Source of the DNA: Ganoderma boninense
Taxonomy: Eukaryota; Basidiomycota; Agaricomycetes; Polyporales; Polyporaceae
Direction of reading: 5' to 3'
DNA: 64,000 nt
NCBI GenBank assembly: GCA_002900995.3
Contig: CM035308.1
Location: 248,001-312,000, forward strand
The position numbers and the translations under genes were made by a program. This document shows, piece after piece, positions 1 through 11,425 of this stretch. Below the pieces are notes generated by a model. That model did not search any database. It had not been told where the DNA came from and saw nothing but the letters and a program-made list of their open reading frames with translations. Within the stretch, counting starts at the first letter, position 1; each line of letters opens with the position of its first letter.

Positions 1-148
1 GGTTTTGCGATTGTGTTGCTGGGTGCTCATTGTGGAGGAGGACGTATGGTACAAGAATGACGCGGCAATCTGCTCGAATGGCGCAGAAGTCGCCATCCCC
101 GATGGGTGACCCCGACGAATTGTAGGTGTCAGAACACTAAGCTTCTAG
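1..148. other. Upstream of SUMO protease exon, unresolved
   Basis: The protease reading frame is open only from about 149, just after a possible acceptor (AG at 147-148). A short open stretch from an ATG near 57 could be an upstream exon, but I found no splice that joins it in frame. The gene may therefore begin outside the window. Confidence 0.3.
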
Positions 149-163
149 ATCGCCGAGAGTCTA

Positions 164-2095
164 ATGGATGGGCTTAGGCTCCTTGTCTATCCCCCGACCG
201 GGACGGGTGCAGTGAACATCACAAGAGGCGACCTGAAGAGGCTGGATGAAGGGCAGTACCTCAATGATACCCTCATCGAGTTTGGACTCAAGTGCGTATT
301 GCATGGTTTATCCACTGGCGACTCACTCAATTGGGCCGCTAGATTATGGTTGGACGAACTGCGGAGGTCGGATCCAGAGAAGGCCGAGCAAGTACATGTC
401 TTCAATTCCTTTTTCTACAAGAAACTCAGTAGTAAAAAAGAGTGAGGGTTTACTCTAGTTTACTCTACTTTAGTGGCAATACTTCGGTGATGCTGATTGC
501 TCGCAGGATCGCGGACTCATACCCTAGTGTCAGGAAGTGGTCATCCAAGGTAGATATCTTCAGCAAGAAATACATCGTCGTGCCCATCAACGAGAAGTAC
601 GTCCATCCTAACGCCCCACCTAGCGACATCACCCTCATCTGACCGCTCGGGTTTCAGCTTCCATTGGTATCTTGCGATCATCGAGAACCCTGCAGATATG
701 CTCCACCCTCCGCCGCCCGAGGCCCGAAACGCGCCGCAGACCCGCAAGCGGAAACGCGAATCAGCGGCGGCAGAGGCCCAAGGAGCTCGTCGCGGAGGAC
801 AAGGACCCTCCCATCGAAGACGGCGCGGAGACTGCGACGGAGACGTCCGAAACAGCCCTCCGAGCAGCCCGAACCTTCAACCCCGCCGACGCATGTTCCG
901 GACGCCATGGCTGTCGATGCTGATAGCGAAGGCGACCTCCAGGAAGTCGATAGCCTGCTCGAGATGACCCAGACCCAGCTGTCCGTCAGCGGCCGCGCCC
1001 GATCCCCTTCTCGTGACGCGATGGACCGGGAGCTGCAGTACCCTGGTTCGGAGGACCTCATGGACGTCGACCCTGTGCCCCCGCCGGAGCGCGATGATGG
1101 CCGGAAGTCTCCTGCGCAGAAGCCGATCGTCGTCGATGACGACTCTGCTGTGGACGTGTCGGCCAAGGCGGCGGAGCTTGTCGAGGGCGATTCAAAGCCG
1201 GACGCGAAGGAGGACGAGTCGATGTCCCGTGAAGAGGACGATGCCGCGGAATCGGCGCCGTCCACCGATGCGCAGGCTCTCAAGTCAGTGGTTTGCTGCG
1301 GTTTTGTCGTGTGATTGGTTTAAGTGCTGACTTTCAACGGGAAACGTAGCGCGTATGTCTACACTTTCGACTCGCTGGGGTCAAGGCACGGCGCTGCGGC
1401 GAGCAGGCTTGCGAAGTACCTTCGGTTCGAGGCCCAAGACAAGAAGGGCCTCAAGATCGACGACACCCGGCTGGCAGTGTGGAAGAACGCCAAGGTGCGT
1501 TTCACCGTATGGACGGACCGTGCTGCGCCACGCTGACGCTCTGGTGGTGCGCAGTCTCCGATGCAGACCAACTTCTGCGATTGCGGGCTGTTCGTGCTGG
1601 CCTTCGTCGACAACTTCATGAAGGACCCCACCCGCGCTGGGGATATGATACGGGTATGTCGTCTCTCCATCCATGTCGTGTCGTCGTGTCGGGCACGTGT
1701 CCTGAGCCTCCTTGCGTGTGCAGCAAAGCAAGTTGGAGTGGTACACGGGCCGGAAGGATAACTTTCGGGTACCCTTCAAGGAGCGAACCCTTGTGCTCTC
1801 GGAGGAATGGAAGAAGGAACGAGCGGCGAAGGAAGACGCAAAGGCTGGCACCCAGGAGGGGCTGAAGGAGAAGGACGACGCTGCGCGCGAGAAGGACGAC
1901 AACGGGAACGGTAAGGAGGAGGGCGCGAGAGAGGCGGAGGAGAAACCGAAGCCCAGACAAGCCGAGGCCACCGTCGTCGAAGACTCTTCTGACGACGAGA
2001 TCATCATCAGCGAGATCAGGCTTCCGACGAAGGCCAGCAGGGGCGGGAAGAAGAGTAGCAGCACCACCGGGAAGGCTGCTCGATTACGTGGATGA
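164..2095 (+). CDS. Ulp2/SENP6-7-like SUMO protease (peptidase C48)
   Basis: Cysteine protease predicted to remove SUMO from conjugates, probably in the nucleus. Likely exons: 164-441, 507-596, 658-1283, 1350-1494, 1555-1653, 1724-2095. The domain opens with a GAVNITRGDLKRL / YLNDTLIEFGLK segment typical of C48. Catalytic residues follow in order: His in FHWYLAII (codon at 662), Asp in YTFDSLGS (about 1370), Gln in PMQTNF and Cys in CDCGLF (1560-1590). About 200 acidic, Ser/Pro-rich residues separate His and Asp, as in Ulp2 and SENP6/7, and a charged Lys/Glu tail follows the domain. Start: 164 is the first Met, but the frame is open back to 149, so an upstream exon is possible. Oddity: in the insertion the best coding frame changes twice (about 750-870). 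A 98-nt intron at 845-942 could reconcile it, otherwise indels are needed. Confidence 0.85.
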
Positions 2096-2518
2096 CGGAG
2101 CGGAGGAGGGGGAGGGAGAGGTGGCTACCTTATTATTTTCGCTTCTGTCAGCTATTCCACTACGGTACGGTTGTTTATTTTCTGTTTCACGGTCTCACAT
2201 ACTGCATGTCGCTGTGCTCATCATCGTAGTTGCATTGCTGTATTTTTATCATCCTGATATCCTCATGTCAATGTTTGTTACAATCCCCTCTTGGTACGCA
2301 TACGTATTGTTATTATTCCCCGCTCGCTCTTGGTCAAGGCGAATAATAGAAATCCTTCCGTTCGGGTTCACGCATGATACAGCCGTGGTCGTCGTTTGTT
2401 TTCCTCTAACGGTTGGTGGTAATTCCAGGAAATGCGGATTGGCACGTGACGGGGAGTGGCCAGAAGTCGTCGGCCGTGGTTGAAGCGAAGACAAAGCCGC
2501 GCTTTCCTCCCGACGACC
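2096..2518. other. Intergenic, SUMO protease to F-box gene
   Basis: AT-richer spacer holding the 3' flank of the protease and the F-box promoter. I see no gene or repeat. Confidence 0.5.
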
Positions 2519-4559
2519 ATGTCTCTCCTCAGCCTCTCGCCCGAGCTCGTCGTCCACATACTCTCCTACCTCGCATACACCGATCTCCATGCTTGCAGGC
2601 GCGTCAATCGTGCGCTAGACAGGCTGATCGAGAGCAGCATCCTCTTGCAGTACACGATGCAGCTCCAGCTCTCAGGATACGAGGACAACCCCAGCTCGCC
2701 CATGGCCATTGTGGAAAAGCTCAGGCTCTTGAAGCAGCAAGAACGGCGCGTGGTCCCTCCTCGACTTCCAACCACCGAAGTCCGTGCGCATACCGTTTAT
2801 TCCGTCGAGCATATACGATCTCACGGACGGCATCCTCCTCCTGGGCGAGCACGTCTGTGGTCTCCAGTCGGGTGCGGATAAGATACGCTGGGCGCGGCTA
2901 GCGGGGTTGGCGTCGGGAGACACCTCCGTCGAGCATTGGGAGAAGATCGACGTCGGGGCTCACATCATCGATGTCGGGCTCGCCGTGCAGGAGCACGATC
3001 TCATCGTAGTTGCAACCGAGTGCGTACATTCAACTCCTAGTGTCCAGCGTGATGTCATGCCGTCGACTGAAGCGAAATTGTGAAGCCGAGAGACAGACGA
3101 TCACCAGACTATCTTCGAGCTGCGGTTGATACAGCTTTCTACGGGCATCAGCCACCCTCTGGCATCTACCCCGGTCCTCACGCTTGCGACCATTCCGTCA
3201 CCCCCCAACCAAGTGACTGGTCAGTGCAGTGTGTGTATTGAAATCATTGGCGATCTTCTTTGCTTCATGTTCCATTACCCATCTGGTTCCTACGACCCCG
3301 CCCGCAATGTTTGAGGTATACAACTGGAAGACGGGCCAGTGTCTGCAGGTGGGTGTTTTCGTCTTGCTCGCATCGCCGGTGTAGCTAATGTCTTCGCAGC
3401 TGCGCGGAATAGATTGTCCCAGTTATTCCACGTTTACCTTCCTCGCTCCCGACATCATAGCACTACCGAATTGCACAGACAACGCTATCGAACTATGCCG
3501 TATCGGCGCTGAGCCTGGGATGTCCGGACAGCCGCTCGAACTTCAAACATCCTGCGTTCTACAACTTCCTCGACTCGGGTCTGGCCACTCGATCGCGCAG
3601 GTGACCTGCCGCTCAGAACCTAAAGTAACGAACGTAACGCGATACGCGCGCGCGTTTCGCTCGAGAGACCCGTTTCACCTGAACCCAGAAAACGCGATAG
3701 TCATCTTCAACGTAATGACGCACGACGCCCATGGCTTCCACGAGTGCCTCACGCTCATCGTGCACACGGCGTCTCTCCTCTCCGTCCTGGCCGCGAAGGA
3801 CTTACCAGCCTCCATCCCCGAGCTGCCCGCCCTCGGGAAGCCCTTCGTGTTCGGGCTCACCAGCCCACCACAACCCCTCGGCGGTAACCCCCGCTCCGTG
3901 CCGTGGAACCAGTGGGGCCCGCGCTGCTGCCGGTGGCTCGAGACGTCGTTCGGCGCGAGCCGGTGGATCACGACGACGTGCGGGCAGCGGTACGTGACGG
4001 TGGAGGAGGACGCGATCGAGGAGGACGCGCGGACGTCGACGATCGTCGTCTACGACTTCAACCCGCACACGGTGCGCCGGCTCGCGGCCGCGCACCGCAG
4101 GAAGCGGCGGCGCCTGCGCGGCTACTGGGACGTCACGCTCCCCGACGGCGAGCTCGCGGTCGGCAGCGGGGCGGGCGACGGCGTGGCGACGACGCTCGCG
4201 CGGCTCGAGGGCGGGGTGCTCATCCCCTTCACGGACCCGCGCACGCGCGTGATCGGGCAGATCCAGTGCGAGCCGACGGAGCTGATGGCCGGGTACGCGA
4301 TGGAGTACAGGATCTTCGACGAGGCGGTGCGGACGTGCCTGCCGTACGCGCAGCTGAGCTCGTTCGAGACGTTTGGGTACGGGGCGGTGCTGCTGGACAG
4401 GAATATGATCATCGGGGTGAAGGTGCGTTGTCTCCGGATGTCTGCTTGGACGTGTCCTTGGGTTGCTGAGAGTGTGTGGGTGGGTGGTGCAGCTGAACGA
4501 TTCGGACGACATCAAGGAGCTGGTGATACATGCGATTGGGCCAGATGCGGGAGGATAGG
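2519..4559 (+). CDS. F-box domain protein
   Basis: Probable substrate receptor of an SCF ubiquitin ligase. The N terminus is a clean F-box (MSLLSLSPELVVHILSYL, then a CRRVNRALDRLI segment), followed by a long region in the style of agaricomycete F-box proteins (SIYDLTDGILLLGE, IFELRLIQLSTG, VYNWKTG). Likely exons: 2519-3019, 3086-3348, 3400-4422, 4493-4559. The last ends in IGPDAGG and a stop at 4557-4559. Two places need a one-base correction: about 2744-2749, where ERAWSLLDF is recovered only by dropping one base, and about 3290-3306, before MFEVYNW. No intron of usable size fits either. The sequence on both sides stays good protein, so I favour sequence error over a pseudogene but cannot exclude decay. 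Substrate unknown. Confidence 0.75.
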
Positions 4560-5120
4560 TGTAGTTTTGCCCGTGTGGGATGAGGAAGCGAAAGAGGCAC
4601 GTCCTATTGCGAAGGACGTAGCTATTGTATCTTGTATCTTTATCATTTACTTACTCTATTTGCTATCGACGTAGTGTCTCGTTAGGGACTTCAGGATTCT
4701 GGCGTTCTGCAGGTAGGATTCGATTTCTTGGTTGTGGTGCGCTGCGCATGCGCATGCGCTCGGGATGTCGTCGATTGAAAACGGATATTTTGGCGTGTGG
4801 ATTTGCGATACAGAGTACTACATACATAAATTAGGAATCTTTAGGGATACTGATGTACTATATTTAATAGGAAGCGATGCGCGAACCAAACAGCAGTACG
4901 ATGTATTCAAAGCGATCCGAATCCAAGTCCGAGTGGTGGGTGGAGAGTCCGAGTAACTTATACACAGGAAGTATACTGCTACAGATATGATATGATCCGG
5001 GACGGGTGAGGCAGCGAGAGGGAAGAGCCATCAGAGCGAATAACATAACACAGCGATCAACGAGAGCCAACGAATGACGAGGACGTAGCGTATCATTCAT
5101 GGGGACAGATGTCGTGGATA
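4560..5120. other. Intergenic between convergent genes
   Basis: 3' flanks of the F-box gene (+) and the next gene (-). It contains TTATACACAGGA near 4954, which recurs near 11498 in another 3' flank. No gene seen. Confidence 0.5.
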
Positions 5121-6257
5121 TCATTTGGCCTTCGCCTTCGTATGCTCCTTAGAGTCGACAGGCGGGTTTGGGTACACATGGCGGAGCACGATGTCCACGC
5201 CGTTCGTCTTGGCCGCGGCTTGGACACTCGACCACCCGCTGGGCTCGTTCGGGCCCGTGTTGATGATGATCCTCTTGCGCGGCGGGGGCGGTGTGTCTGG
5301 CTCGGGCTGGGCGTCCCCCTCGCCGGTTGTGGTCGTAGTTGGCGGGGAGGTGCGGAAGAACCCATACGAGAATGCCGAGACAATGTTCCACGGGACGAGG
5401 GAGCTGAACTGGCCGAGGTCGGGCGTGAAATGCACGGGCGGCACTTCGATCGTGAGGAGGTCAACGGTGGGTGGGGTGGAGATGTTCTTGAGGAAGAAGG
5501 GCGTGTCGAAGTGGAGATGGCGGAGCTGGGGAAAGAGGCGCGGGAGGTAGAACGAGAAGCACTCCGTGCTGTGGGCGCGGCGCGCGTCGCCCACGGGGTA
5601 GTTGTGGTGGATGGGCTGCGCGAGGTTGTGGCACACGCAGCGCGGGTACTCGCGCATCCGCAGGTACGTCACCCCGGGCACCGGGTCGCTCGGGAGGATA
5701 TAGCGGTTGCTGTGCGTGTACGTCCAGTGGAGAGACATGTGGCGCGTGCCCGGGTACTGCGACAGCAGCTGGAAGAGCGGCTTGTACGGCAGCGTGTACT
5801 GGTCGTTCGACGGGAGCTCCTTGACGAGCACCTGCAGGTACTTGCACACCGGGACGTAGCGTGGGATGAGGGCGTAGTCCGTCCGGTACTGGAACCCCGT
5901 GCCCGGGCACGTCCAGTCTGCGAGGACGATGTGCAGCTCGGAGTGCGCGAAGAAGCCGACAGCCGCCGGGGCGGCGCGCTCATCGTCGTCCTTGGCTTCT
6001 GGGTCGAGTCCAAAGCGACGCCTAACGAGGCACCTGTATTTCTTGAAGTCGTCGGGCGTGCGGATCGCCACAGCGCGGAGGGCGGCAGTCTGCATGGCGG
6101 CGTTGAAGGAGCGAGAGACCTCGGAGATGGCGTCATAGAAGTCCCATCGGAGAGCCCAGTCGCCGTCGACGATGGTGAGCCAGGCTTCGCGGACGATGTC
6201 GTGGACGATTTCGGGAGGAAGCATGCGAAGTCGGAGAGAAGGAAGGTGCTGGTGCAT
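5121..6257 (-). CDS. Hypothetical agaricomycete protein, F-box-like N terminus
   Basis: Single-exon gene of about 378 codons with an uninterrupted frame. I chose the Met at 6257 (MHQHLPSLRLRMLPPEIVHD) because RMLPPEIVHDIVREAW resembles the start of degenerate F-box proteins common in Agaricomycetes. The upstream Met at 6344 only adds unlike sequence. The middle is rich in aromatic residues and His (CKYLQVLVKELPS, HMSLHWTYTH, CFSFYLPRLFPQLRHLHFDTP), consistent with a leucine-rich or beta-rich ligand region. A Thr/Pro-rich linker and a basic tail (KEHTKAKAK) end it. No catalytic motif seen. It converges on the F-box gene to its left. Function not recognised beyond the F-box-like start. Confidence 0.7.
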   Translation of the reverse strand: MHQHLPSLRLRMLPPEIVHDIVREAWLTIVDGDWALRWDFYDAISEVSRSFNAAMQTAALRAVAIRTPDDFKKYRCLVRRRFGLDPEAKDDDERAAPAAVGFFAHSELHIVLADWTCPGTGFQYRTDYALIPRYVPVCKYLQVLVKELPSNDQYTLPYKPLFQLLSQYPGTRHMSLHWTYTHSNRYILPSDPVPGVTYLRMREYPRCVCHNLAQPIHHNYPVGDARRAHSTECFSFYLPRLFPQLRHLHFDTPFFLKNISTPPTVDLLTIEVPPVHFTPDLGQFSSLVPWNIVSAFSYGFFRTSPPTTTTTGEGDAQPEPDTPPPPRKRIIINTGPNEPSGWSSVQAAAKTNGVDIVLRHVYPNPPVDSKEHTKAKAK

Positions 6258-6768
6258 CCCGCCGTTTTTGTGGCAAACGCGTCCTAGAATGGAGGCGACT
6301 TGGCCGTGTGAATCAGATCCGGGTTCCGGGGCGCACGCAAACAAGCACTCACTGATGAATATGTTACGTTTGGGTCTTGAAGGAGCGTATGTTGGTCAGA
6401 GCGACCCCAAACTGGAGCCTGGGATGTACAACCGGTCCTCTTGGCGAGGCCGGGGCAGAGGACCCCGTGGTGGAAGGAAGACAAGTAGCGAGAGCCCACA
6501 ATCCCAAGTATACACCATGTCCCGGCACTTGCCGACTGTGCGGTCAATGTCGCTGCCAGCGAACTATAAACTGAGTTTATCCAGACAGAGGCAGCGAGGC
6601 GAGCGGCACAGCGACCCCGCTTGTGGTCGACTGCGATGCACCCGAGGATGAGGAAGGTACACATATTGCACAGCTAATAGGAGTCGAGCTGATGTTGATC
6701 CGAGTCCACAATTCTAGGCGGTTACTGCACAAGCCGTAATTGTGCCGCCAACTGTTCGCACCAACACG
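6258..6768. other. Intergenic between two minus-strand genes
   Basis: Promoter side of the 5121-6257 gene and 3' flank of the flavoprotein. No gene supported. Confidence 0.45.
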
Positions 6769-9119
6769 TCATGAATCAACCCGTGCGAGCTTGGCCGCCC
6801 CCCAACCAGCCTTTCGTCCGAACACTGCCCCGCCAGTCAACCCGCTCCCTCCGGGGTAGTTCTTGTAGAACAACCCACCCACCAACTCCCCGGTGCAAAA
6901 CAAGCCTCGGATCGGATCACCCGTGGCGTCTGCGATGACCTCAGCCGTGGCCGGGTCGATTGCAAGCCCCCCGAATGTGAACGTGATCCCGCACGCGACC
7001 TTCACGGCGAGGAAGGGGCCCTTCTCGAGGGGAAGCGCCCAATTCGACTTCGGGAGGCCCAGCTTCGCGCTGCCCGACTGCGTCGACACCCCATCCTTCA
7101 TCGCGGGATCCCATCGCACGCTCGGCTGCTCGGCTCCGAACGCACGCGCCGCATCATTGTATCGCGCGACCGTCTCTACGAACGCGTCCGCATTCTCCAG
7201 GCCCTTTGCAGCGAGCTTCGCGGCAAGCTCCTCGATGGTCTCCGCCCAGATCTTCTCCACGACATCGTCGGCATACTCCTCCTTCCGAAGCCACAACACA
7301 ACGGTGCTGTCGTACACTTGGAATGCGAAGCCGCCGGGCTGCAGGAGGATCTCGCGCCCAAACTTCGCATACGTGTAGTTGCGGAAGTCCTCGCCCTCGT
7401 CGACGAAGCGCACACCACGTGCGTTCAGCATCAGCCCGAGAGGATACCCGGACTTGGTGAACTGGTTGCTGAGTACGCGGTCGCCAACGTCTGCGGCTGC
7501 GTTTGCATCCCAGCACGTCGAGTGGCACCCCTCGAAGTCGCCGGTGAGGCGTGCTCCTATGCGCTGGGCGAGGGAGAGGCCATCGCCGGTATTATATGGA
7601 GTGCCGCGTACCTGGGTTAAGGAAGACGGTGAGTCAGGTTCAAGACATAAAAAGTTCGCCGGCGCACGGGGAACGTAGGATTTTGGGCCACACAGCAAAA
7701 GGATTCAAAAGACATGTGACAAGACAACAAACAGCCCTTGAAGACTGCAATTCCCCTAGGGTCACGACAGGGATGGCGCAATTTTCCACTGGAGAAAAGT
7801 CGATGAAAAGTCGTAACCCGTGAAAGACTTGTCGAGCGAAGGCGAAGCCCTTAGAAAACAAAGGCTTTCTCCCCACTTTTACTCAGCTTTGCACCGACCA
7901 GAGAAGATCTCAACACGGGTATCGACTTTTTTGTCGACCTTTCATCCTCGATGAATGACGCCATGCCTGTCGTGGGTGGTAAGCTCAGGTGGGGCATATT
8001 CACGGCCAACCAATGCCACATGGAATCGAAGACCTACCGCCTCCTCGCACGCATCCTTTCACGAAGCTTGGCCCGCTACACATCCGCGTACTTGCAGATA
8101 GAACGACGTGTCGTCACGCGGTCCTATCGTCGAAAAACAAGATATAAGAGGAGATGCGGTTTTGGCCCCCAAAGGCGATTAGGCCGTGGACGTTGCCCAA
8201 CCCTCGCCTCCCCTATCCTCGCTGTGTTCGAAAGAGTCCCTCGAGCGGATAAGCGCTATTACAAAAATGTAACGGCCAATACAGCAACTGTGGCCACTCC
8301 ATGGCCGCTGGTAGCCCCTCTGAATGAAAATCCTACGTTCCCGGCACACGAGGGTCGGGAAGCGTGTCAATTTACCTACCTTCGCGCGGTCCCATTCCGG
8401 CCCCAGGTATTGCGCCCGCAAGGCACGGTTCGCCTCAAAGCCCCCGCACGCGAGAACGACCGCCGGCGCACGAAGAGAGACCGGTTCGCCGTGCCTGGAG
8501 ACGACGAGCCCAGCAATAGACTTGGACTCGCCGTCTACCACAAGCTCGGTCGCGGGCGCCTCGAACCACGTCTCGATCCCTGCTGCCTCCAGCGCCGCCC
8601 GGTGTGCTGCGATAAGGCCCTTGCCGCCGTCCTCGACGCTGAGCGAGAGGCCGCCCCAGAACACCTGTCGACCGTCGACGAGGTACGCCTGGCGATGGAA
8701 TGGGAGGATGAACGGGACGCGGACGCGCTCCCGCAGCCAGCCCACCGCGTCGCGTGAGCCGTCCACGACGGCCTGGACGATCCGGGGGTCCGACCGCCCC
8801 GCCCGAGACGCATGATGTCGCGCGTGAACGCATCGGCGCTGTACGGCGCGAGGTCGATGCTCTGCGCGGCGTCGGGGGCGACGTTCGTCACGAGAGGCAG
8901 GAGGTCGTCGAGGCCGCCGTGCACGGTGCGGTGTGCGCCCGCGGTGAAGTAGCCGTTGCCTCCAACCCATTCCGGGGGGCACTTGTCGACGATGAGGACG
9001 CGCTTGCAGCCCGCGTCATGTGCTGCAAGCGCTGCGCAGCTCCCGGCGTGGCCAGAGCCAACGACGACGCAGTCGTAAATGTAATCGGGCGGAGGGGAAG
9101 TAGCTTGTTTGGCGGACAT
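6769..9119 (-). CDS. FAD-dependent oxidoreductase, TcuA/CobZ (fumarate reductase flavoprotein) family
   Basis: Flavoprotein dehydrogenase or reductase acting on a small acid or ketone; substrate unknown. Exons run 9119-8380 and 7611-6769. The N terminus has the FAD dinucleotide fold DCVVVGSGHAGSCAALAA and then VLIVDKC. Family signatures follow: GGNGYFTAGAHRT, FVDEGEDFRNYTYAKFGRE, QPGGFAFQVYDS, and near the C terminus CGITFTFGGLAID and GLFYKNYPGGSGLTGGAVFGR. These match tricarballylate dehydrogenase / CobZ-like proteins closely. The junction AK|VRGTPYN is exact, but the intron is 768 nt because it holds an inverted-repeat element (7669-8342). A frame break lies near 8790: the family motif GRTDP would be restored if four bases were missing between short GACC repeats. 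Divergent from the dehydrogenase at 10193. Either a recently broken gene or a sequence error. Confidence 0.8.
7669..8342. mobile_element. Nonautonomous TIR element inside the flavoprotein intron (hAT-like)
   Basis: 674-bp insertion wholly within the intron. The left end begins GGGAACGTAGGATTTT at 7669 and the right end is its exact reverse complement, ending at 8342. Flanking 8-mers are GGCGCACG (7661-7668) and GGCACACG (8343-8350), one mismatch apart, consistent with an 8-bp target duplication as made by hAT transposases. Removing the element and one flank leaves an 86-nt intron, normal for this genome. No transposase frame is present, so it is nonautonomous. The hAT assignment rests on the 8-bp duplication only. 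Confidence 0.75.
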
Positions 9120-10192
9120 CTCGGGGGGGTATGGGAAGCGCAGGAGCGAGGTTGGGAGATGAATTGTCGCCCGGGAGGGTCCTACTCAGAGCGTAAATAA
9201 GGGTTCGGTAGGAGGCTTCAGGATGGGGGTCATGGGAGCACTGGACGTCTGCTGACCCTGGCTAAACGCAGGTCTCGGCCGAGTCAAGGGTGCGTCGGTA
9301 CTTCGGGGACATGTTGCCCACCCCAGCGATAATCTGGAGTTTGGAGATGCAGGTGAGCACACGCGCCTCGTTATTGTTATCAAGACCTGGGAGAAGTGGA
9401 CGATATTACTGGGAAGCAGGTACCGTACGAGGAGCACTCACTTGGGCGAGAGCGTCGATCGAGAAGATGATGGTAGGAGCCAAAAGAGCAGAATAAGCGC
9501 ACAGCTGAATCTAAGACCGTCCACGCAGCACGAATAAAGGTTGGCTGATTCAAATGCAAAACAAATTTCTTATTCATCCATGAGCCTCAGATTCCATTCA
9601 AACAGTGTTCATTTACTAAGGTCCTTCTCCTGCCACAGATGCGCTACGGACGCGGCCCTTGAATAAGTACGTCGATAGCGTTATCCAGCAAGTTAGTATT
9701 GCTCATGCGTATGCGTAGTATGCGTAGCAGGCAGTTTAGCAACCGGTGGAGTCGTATTTCGTTAAATTTCATTGCTCGATCAATACTGATTACTTATCGG
9801 ACTACAATCAGATCAACAAGTTCATCATGGCTGACTCTGATACAAATACGATCCTACAATAATCCCCCTCTCACGTTTACGTGGGAAGGGATGGCTGACG
9901 GCATGCGCCTCCTCTACTCAATCCCTTCACGCTCCTCCTCCGATATGTTGAGCCGCTTGCCCTCTATTGCTACGCCTGTGGGGCTATAGCTCTCTATAGT
10001 GACCTTCCTGCTAACCGCCCTACACCTCGTGCCAGTGTCCTTGATCCAACATGACCTTCCCCTGTCCAAATCTACGGTCCGGCCGTCCGCTATAGTCTCA
10101 AGGTTCTCATCCAGATGCTTGATATGCTTCACGGGGCTCGCTCATAAACCCCCAACTCTTGACCGAGGCCTCTCTACGCTGAGCGCAACGCT
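9120..10192. promoter_or_regulatory. Shared upstream region of divergent flavoprotein and SDR genes
   Basis: About 1.07 kb between two divergent starts. The middle (9500-9900) is AT-rich. It contains short direct repeats of the form GTATGCGTA near 9705-9725. No gene is supported, and no known binding site can be assigned. Confidence 0.4.
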
Positions 10193-11425
10193 ATGTCCGA
10201 ATCTCTCCATCTCCACACGATCTTCAACCTCCAGGGGCGTGTAGCTCTGGTCACTGGGGGAGGCACGGGAATAGGGTGGCAGATAGCCTCAGGGCTTGCG
10301 CAGAACGGCGCGAAGGTGTACATAACCGGGCGGCGGACAGAGACCCTCGAGAATGCTGCGAAGGACTTTGCGGGGAAGCACCAGGATGCCACAGGGTCCA
10401 TCATTCCGTACGTCCCTTCCCGCTTGTTTCTCGGGCCCTTGTTTCCTACCAGGCGGCGGGCGGTGTGTTCCGAATACACGGAATGAGCTCATGGCAATGT
10501 GTCTGACCACGTTTTCCAGATTAACTATGGATGTGACGGATCGGGCAAGCATCGCAGCCGCACGCGAGATGATTGCGTCCAACGAGGGCAAGCTTCATGT
10601 CCTAGTGAACAAGTAGGAGCCGCGTGCTTTCTTCCGTCCATCGACTATGCTCTAACTCTCTGATGCTTATCGGACAGTGCTGGACAGACCGGACCTGTAT
10701 CTCCGTGGTTTGAGGATCCCAATTCTCCGCAGCGTCAAAACTCAGAAAGTATCGGCCGCGGACTTTTCGAGGGGGAATCCTTCGAGAGCTGGTCCAGCAT
10801 CTACAGCGTGAACGCCTTCTCAGTCTTCTTTGTATCGACGGCTTTCCTCGGCCTCTTGTCGAAAGGCAGCGAGGACGTCGCAGGATTTACCTCCTCCATC
10901 GTCAACATTACAAGCGTCAGCGGCCAAGTCAAGCTCTCCCAGAACCATGTACGCCCATCTTCATTGACCGGTATCTGGATATATTGGCGTGTTATTAAAT
11001 GCCGGTTCATGTACATTCAGTTCGCATACAATAGCGCGAAAGCGGCCGCCTCCCACCTCACCAAGATGATGGCCACCGAGTTCGCGCTCAAGAACGTCCC
11101 CGTCCGCGTCTGCGCGGTCTCGCCCGGGGTCTGGGAGTCTGAGATGACCGCGGCCAAGATCACGCCCGAGATGGTCGACCGTGTGGGCAAGGGCCTCCAG
11201 CCGGTCCCCGCCAAGCGGCCAGGCCTGTAAGTCCCGAATGAATCGCGGCGAATTAACCATCTTCCGATCGACGTCGGGCTAATTGATTTGCGCTTCATGA
11301 AACACAGTGCTGGAGAAATCGCCGGGACGGTGATGTACCTCGCGTCGCCTGCGGGATGTTACACGAACGGGCAAGAGATCGTGGTCGATGGCGGGTACCT
11401 CATGGTCAACCCATCTACGGTTTAA
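10193..11425 (+). CDS. Short-chain dehydrogenase/reductase (classical SDR)
   Basis: NAD(P)-dependent oxidoreductase with a Rossmann fold; substrate unknown. Exons 10193-10407, 10520-10612, 10678-10948, 11021-11226, 11308-11425 join in frame without correction. Motifs in order: cofactor loop TGGGTGIG (residue about 21), ITGRRTE after beta-2 (the Arg favours NADPH), D in MDVTD, NNAG at LVNNAGQTGP across an exon junction, catalytic Ser in NITSVSGQ, catalytic YNSAK, then SPGVWESEM. The C terminus GQEIVVDGGYLMVNPSTV is the usual SDR end. Length is about 300 residues, slightly longer than the usual 250 because of an insert near DPNSPQRQ. It faces the flavoprotein across a shared upstream region, so co-regulation is possible. 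Confidence 0.92.

Noticed and set aside
4952..4966. TTATACACAGGA resembling a bacterial DnaA box, repeated near 11498
   Set aside because: The DNA is clearly fungal nuclear; two isolated hits in 3' flanks are probably chance.
5109..6287. 392-codon plus-strand frame opposite the hypothetical gene at 5121-6257
   Set aside because: Composition (Arg/Val/Glu/His) is that of an antisense shadow; the minus frame has an F-box-like start and normal composition.
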